Below, piece by piece: positions 40,501 to 43,900 of a stretch of 64,000 bases of DNA. The stretch comes from Molanna angustata (taxonomy: Eukaryota; Arthropoda; Insecta; Trichoptera; Molannidae), in the NCBI GenBank assembly GCA_963576475.1, contig OY754982.1, forward strand, positions 17,654,217 through 17,718,216, in the 5' to 3' direction. Under the pieces are notes generated by a model that was not told where the DNA came from, searched no databases, and saw only the letters and a program-made list of their open reading frames with translations. The translations under genes and the position numbers were made by a program. Positions within the stretch are counted from its first letter, which is position 1; the number at the start of each line of letters is the position of its first letter.

Positions 40501-40879
40501 GAACTGCACCAACGTTAGGTACCTTCAAAACTAGATTAAAACGCGCGCTCATACTTTCCATTTCTTAACCTACATACTTCCCATTTATTTCCCTATTCTT
40601 GTAGTTAGTCATATCTCCTCTCCTTTTTTTCCCTTCCCTCCCATAGTGTTGTAACAGGTCTTATCTATGATTTGTTTAATTTTCATTGATGTACATATTT
40701 ATATTTTTCTTACTTTATTGTGTTTGAATGTAATATGTTTATGGTTTTGTATATATTTTCTTTTTTGTACATGTACCATTTTGTCTCATAACTGTCACAG
40801 ATGGTTGTCTGGGAGAAATTGCCATTAGGCAATAAGTCCGCCATTTGTACTAGCTATTAAGTAATGTACAATAATGTGT

Positions 40880-40912
<33 letters not shown>

Positions 40913-43900
40913 ATAATAAGTATTGGACAACATAATATAATAAGTATTTATATTGTTTTATTCTTTTAATATTCAGGTAGAAGGAGCCTACATACAGGGT
41001 CTCGGATATTGGACAACATAATATAATAAGTATTGGACAACATAATATAATAAGTATTTATATTGTTTTATTCTTTTAATATTCAGGTAGAAGGAGCCTA
41101 CATACAGGGTCTCGGATATTGGATAACAGAAAAAATTGTTCACGATAGTAAAACTGGCGAACTTCTTACAAAACGTACATGGGACTACAAAATACCGGGA
41201 ATAAAGGACATTCCTGTAGATTTCAGAGTTCAATTCAGACCTAATGCACCCAACCCTGCTGGGGTATTGAGATCCAAAGGTATTCACTTATTTATCCAAT
41301 CGTGGACATCCACTCCGATCTGCTGAACGTACAACACTATCCATCCCTATCCATAACACAGACTTTCTCAGTTCATCGTTCCAAGTACAATCAGCTACAT
41401 TATGGAATAACCTAAGTCCGTATATTCCGTCGTCAAACTCATTTTGTATTTTCAAGGAAAAACTAAAAAAGGAATATTTATCCCTAAACACCTGATCCCG
41501 ATTTTTACTCCTTGTCCTTTTTTTGTTATGAAGTATTTTCATTTATTGTTTTAATTGTAATATATAATTTTGATTGTAATAAATTCTTTATTCAAATAAA
41601 GAACAATACGTTATATAGGTCTGCTTTTATTGGTGGGTGAGTGGTGAGCATGACTTGAGTCATAAAGGGGCCCCTTAAGCATGCATACATGGTCGCAAGC
41701 CAGTGTGGCTCGCCTATTCTGGTTGGTACTCTGGTTGCCTGTGCTCTTGGGCCTGTTCGTGATTCCAGTGAAACCACCATTACCTTTCTCTTTTGTATCT
41801 TTCATATATATGCACAATGAATTGAAATTGAATGCATTAATTTAAGACCCAAAATGAATGTCAGAATGTCAGAAGAAAAGAGTATGATATACCAGAAAAA
41901 ATTTGAGGGAATGTTAAAAATCTTTTTTTTTTATAGCTACTGGAGAACCAGCTATGACCATGGCATACGGAGTGGTACCAGCTGTCAGACAGGCCATTGC
42001 TTCAGTCAGAGTAGATAATGGACTTCCAGCTGATACTTGGTGGAACATGGGTAAGAATTTATCTTTTAGACATTGGAAATACTTTCATTTGATAGTTACA
42101 AATTGAATCTGTGGAGAAATACTTTTTTAAATTACAGTGGAACCTTTCTTAACGAGCACCTCTCAAAATGAGTAATTCGCATAACGAGCGAAGAAAAATA
42201 TGAAGAAATAACAAGTGACATTTCGCATAACGAGTGACGCAGAAAGGGGGAAGTCACATAGCGTATGACGTAATTGTGAGCCGGGACTTACGCGTCATTA
42301 TGCACAGAACACACTAACAATTATATTGTCATTATGTCAGTGTGTGTTTAGCACTCGTACCGTTAGCACGTTAGTGTCGCATGTGATCACACATTTTTCC
42401 AAACTTACGTTCAGACATTATTTATATTATTTTTTGTGCAAAGTTTAATAACCCTTGCAAAAATGTACGCGAAGAATTTCACATTTTCACCAAATTTTAA
42501 AGTGTCGGCTAAAACAAATGTCTCTAGACAGCTTTCTAGTAAAAAAGAATTAATTATTTGTCATAAATTAATAAATAATAAGCTAGATTTGATTTTTTAA
42601 AATGTTTTTACCCAGGGGGGCAAGTCTGGTTCGACCGGTGAAATCAAAACCCCAGTGATTACCCATATCATGGATATAATTATAGTATGGAGTTCTATGA
42701 CATCTAAAAATATTGTAGAACTCCATATAATAATTATATTCATGATATAGGTAATCACGGTGGTTTTGATTTCGCTGATTGAACCAGACTTGCCCCCCTG
42801 GTTGTTACGATCTTTAACAAGTATGTAATAAGTATGTAATATCTTTAATAAGTATGTAATTTTATTTGAATAAACATTAAAAAAAATATAAATATCGCAT
42901 GGAACGCATTATCGTGTTTAACATTGATTTATATAGGAAAATTAGTTTCACTTAAAGAGGGTTTCACATAACGAGCAAGATTCTGGAATGAATTATGCTC
43001 GTTATGAGAGGTTCCACTGTATATTTGTATTTCCACTCTATTGACACAAAGACTTGAATTATGAGATAGAATATAAATAATATTAACATATTACGGCAAC
43101 CTAGCCAAGACAAAAATTTAATCATACATGACTGTACTCGCGAGCAAAGTTGCTTTTGCAAACCACTGACAAAGACTCCATTGTATAAATATTTGGGTAT
43201 CTACATTGATAACAACTTAAGATGGACAGAACAAATAAACACAGTTGCAGGTAAAATAAGAAGGCTTATTTATATTTTTAAGAACATTCGCAACATAATG
43301 ACTAAAAAAGACTTAAAAACAATATATAATTAATTTATTTAATTTATTTTTATTTTATTGTTTTTATCTTGTATTTGTATGTAACTTCTTCTGCTCAATA
43401 AATGTATTATTATTATTATTATTATTATTATATTACGCGTTAGCTCAATCGATTATAACACACGGAATGATTGGTTGGGGTGGCGCTGCTAAAATTAATA
43501 TGGATCCTCATATTAAAGCACAAAAAGCTTTAATTAAGGTTATAATAAAAAAACCATTTACATATCCAACTTCAATTATTTAATGATTTTCCAGTTTTCA
43601 ACATTCCACAGTTATATATCAAAATTATTTCTATACATTTTCATAAAGATAAAACAATTCACATTACACCGCAACACAATTACGAGACGACACGCAGGAA
43701 TTTTCTCATGACTCCAAAGACAAACACGACATTCGGACAAAGACATTACTATTATTTAGCTCCTCAAAAAATTTTAAAAAGATAAAAAGTGAAATAACGG
43801 ACATACAGTTGATGAATAATTTGAAACACAAGAAAACAATAGAAACATGGATTAGAAACAAGGGCATTATATACTGCGGAAACATGATCAAGCTACAATA

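Noticed and set aside
39876..40568. Independent 230-residue gene in AOX-1 intron 13
   Set aside because: It is the C-terminal part of a truncated CR1-like LINE with target duplications and a (AAAT)n tail.
41592..41817. Minus-strand coding ([20 protein letters not shown])
   Set aside because: Two overlapping frames in a GC-richer patch with no recognised family; possibly a LINE piece, but not supportable.
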